From CAJKWP01 sp050943075 (GTDB taxonomy: Bacteria > Bacillota > Clostridia > Christensenellales > UBA1242): a DNA stretch of 16,808 nucleotides. Shown one piece after another: positions 15,289 through 16,808 of this stretch. The notes beneath the pieces are model-generated. The model was given only the letters and a program-made list of their open reading frames with translations, made no database searches and had not been told where the DNA came from. Location of the stretch: assembly GCA_050943075.1 (NCBI GenBank), contig JBMNOM010000018.1, forward strand, positions 1 to 16,808, given 5' to 3'. A program made the translations under genes and the position numbers. Position 1 is the first letter of the stretch, and each line of letters begins with the position of its first letter.

Positions 15289-16728
15289 ATGTTGAAAGCG
15301 AGTTTTATACTTGATAAAATTAAAAAAATTGAAACCGAACTTGAAAAAAGAAAAAAACTTTATGCAATAGATTTATACAATAAAACAGACAAAGTTCACA
15401 AAAAACAAATTGAATTTCATAAATGCATAAAACGCAACAAATGGGTTTTTGGGGGAAACCGCACTGGCAAAACAGAGTGTGGTGCGGTTGAAGTTGTGTA
15501 TTACGCACGCGGTAATCACCCTTATAAAACAATTTCAAAAGCCACTTCTGGCTGGGTGGTGTCGCTTTCACGCCAGGTGCAAAGAGATGTTGCTCAAAGC
15601 AAAATTTTGCATTATTTAAAACCAGAATGGATTGTTGATGTTGTGATGAGTGAAGGCAAAAAAGCAAGTTATTCCGGCGGTGTGATTGATTATATTTTAA
15701 TTAGAAATGTGTTTGGCACAATTAGTAAAATTGGGTTTAAAAGTTGTGATCAAGGAAGGGAAAAATTTCAAGGTGCATCTCTGGATTATGTTTGGTTTGA
15801 CGAAGAGCCACCCTATGACATTTACATGGAATGCCGAATGCGTGTGATTGACACTTGCGGCGCACTTTTTGGCACAATGACACCGCTTAAGGGTTTAACT
15901 TGGGTTTACAACGAAATTTACTTAAACGAAAACAACGATGAGGAAATTTGGAGTATGACAATGCAATGGGAAGACAATCCATTTTTAAACCAAGAAGAAA
16001 TTAAAAAATTGACTTCTTCAATAAGCAAAGACGAGCTTGAAAGCAGAAAATTTGGCAAATTTATGTTTAATGGTGGGGCTGTTTACAGCGAGTTTAACCC
16101 AGATGTGCATGTTGTTGAACCTTTTTCAATTCCAAAAGAATGGTATGACATAATTTCAATTGACCCAGGGCTTAACAACCCACTTTCAGCACACTGGTAT
16201 GCTGTTGATTTTGACGGCAATATTTATGTGATTGCAGAACATTACGAAGCAAAAAAAGACATTGTGTATCACGCAAACAAAATTAAAGAAATTTGCCAAA
16301 AACTTTGCTGGCACACGGATTTTAATGGCAACATTTCAGCGCTTATTGATTCCGCTGCAAACCAGCGCACTTTGGCGGCTTCAAAAAGCGTTGCCGAGCT
16401 TTTTTACGACCAAGGCATTAATGTTAACACAAATGTTAATAAAGATTTGTTCAGCGGAATTGCGCGCGTTAAAACATTTTTAAAAAGCGCAGATGGCACA
16501 ACAAAACTTTTCATTTTTAAAAATTGTGTTAATTTAATTAGGGAATTTAAAACATATTTTTGGGGCGAAGGCGACACTCCAATTAAAAAAGATGACCACG
16601 CTTTGGACGAGTTAAGGTATTATATTATGACTAAGCCAGTGGCGTCAGTGCAGGTTAAAAAAGAAAAAAGCAGTGTGCAAAAACACAAAGAAAAGTTAAT
16701 TAAAAAATTGAAATATAATTACAAATGA
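15289..16728 (+). CDS. terL: Phage-type terminase large subunit (ATPase and nuclease)
   Basis: This is the packaging motor protein that cuts concatemeric phage DNA and drives it into the procapsid. Numbered from the ATG at 15289 it has 479 residues, the usual size. The ATPase half shows Walker A GGNRTGKT at 55-62 and Walker B VWFDEE at 168-173, with the catalytic Glu after the Asp. A GTMTP coupling-type motif follows at 195-199. The RNase-H-like nuclease half shows its acidic residues in IDPG (D292), ALIDSAA (D354) and DDHALDELRYY (D436, D440). All key residues are present, so the enzyme looks intact. The C-terminus is Lys-rich. A terminator follows at once, and no small terminase precedes it. 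In an ordinary phage late operon portal and head genes follow directly, so this may be a solitary or remnant copy, or an unusual phage order. Base composition resembles the rest of the window. No good promoter was found upstream. Confidence 0.9.
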   Translation: MLKASFILDKIKKIETELEKRKKLYAIDLYNKTDKVHKKQIEFHKCIKRNKWVFGGNRTGKTECGAVEVVYYARGNHPYKTISKATSGWVVSLSRQVQRDVAQSKILHYLKPEWIVDVVMSEGKKASYSGGVIDYILIRNVFGTISKIGFKSCDQGREKFQGASLDYVWFDEEPPYDIYMECRMRVIDTCGALFGTMTPLKGLTWVYNEIYLNENNDEEIWSMTMQWEDNPFLNQEEIKKLTSSISKDELESRKFGKFMFNGGAVYSEFNPDVHVVEPFSIPKEWYDIISIDPGLNNPLSAHWYAVDFDGNIYVIAEHYEAKKDIVYHANKIKEICQKLCWHTDFNGNISALIDSAANQRTLAASKSVAELFYDQGINVNTNVNKDLFSGIARVKTFLKSADGTTKLFIFKNCVNLIREFKTYFWGEGDTPIKKDDHALDELRYYIMTKPVASVQVKKEKSSVQKHKEKLIKKLKYNYK

Positions 16729-16732
16729 ACAT

Positions 16733-16772
16733 AAAAGCATTTTAAACAAAAAAGTTTGGAATGCTTTTTTTT
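16733..16772 (+). terminator. Rho-independent terminator of the terminase gene
   Basis: AAAAGCATTTTAAAC (16733-16747) pairs along its whole length with GTTTGGAATGCTTTT (16754-16768), counting two G-T wobbles, around an AAAAAA loop. The T-tract runs to 16772. It begins five bases after the TGA stop and should make the terminase the last gene of its transcript. The remaining 36 bases of the window are AT-rich with nothing recognisable. Confidence 0.88.
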
Positions 16773-16808
16773 ATGCTTAAATTATTTTTTTAATTAAAAT
16801 ATAAATAA

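Noticed and set aside
1..16808. CRISPR array, tRNA, rRNA or insertion sequence
   Set aside because: No regularly spaced direct repeats, cloverleaf sequences, rRNA-like blocks or transposase frames with terminal inverted repeats were seen on either strand.

Overview
The window looks like the chromosome of a low-GC Gram-positive bacterium of the Bacillota, perhaps an uncultured clostridial relative. The evidence is a strongly AT-rich composition, AGGAGG-type ribosome binding sites, a perfect-consensus sigma-A-type promoter, intrinsic terminators, and Sec-exported surface proteins. The standard genetic code fits: TAA, TAG and TGA each end a gene and TGG is used for Trp. No genus can be named from sequence alone.

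Layout. Bases 20-13258 are one uninterrupted gene for a 4412-residue exported protein. It has an N-terminal membrane segment followed by a very long beta-rich ectodomain that, by eye, contains no cysteine. It ends in a weak hairpin followed by a strong terminator. A 541-base gap (13259-13799) holds a tandem Spo0A-box-like motif, three copies of TTTTACAAAA, and a TTGACA-17-TATAAT promoter. That promoter drives a 142-residue protein with a sigma-region-4/phage-regulator-like helix-turn-helix (13800-14228). The reading frame stays open for 55 codons beyond its TAG, which suggests a nonsense mutation or readthrough. A gene on the opposite strand (14362-15204) encodes a membrane-anchored protein with two SH3-like domains. 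It is divergent from a phage-type terminase large subunit (15289-16728), which is closed by its own terminator, so no portal or capsid gene is co-transcribed with it in this window.

How it fits together. Two of the four genes, the giant protein and the SH3-like protein, belong at the cell envelope. The other two, the regulator and the terminase, have a phage flavour, but no small terminase or portal gene is visible, nor any other recognisable phage gene. The right part is therefore either the edge of a prophage, a prophage remnant, or a solitary host-kept terminase. Within the window the genes are separate transcription units rather than one operon, and any functional link between them is inference.
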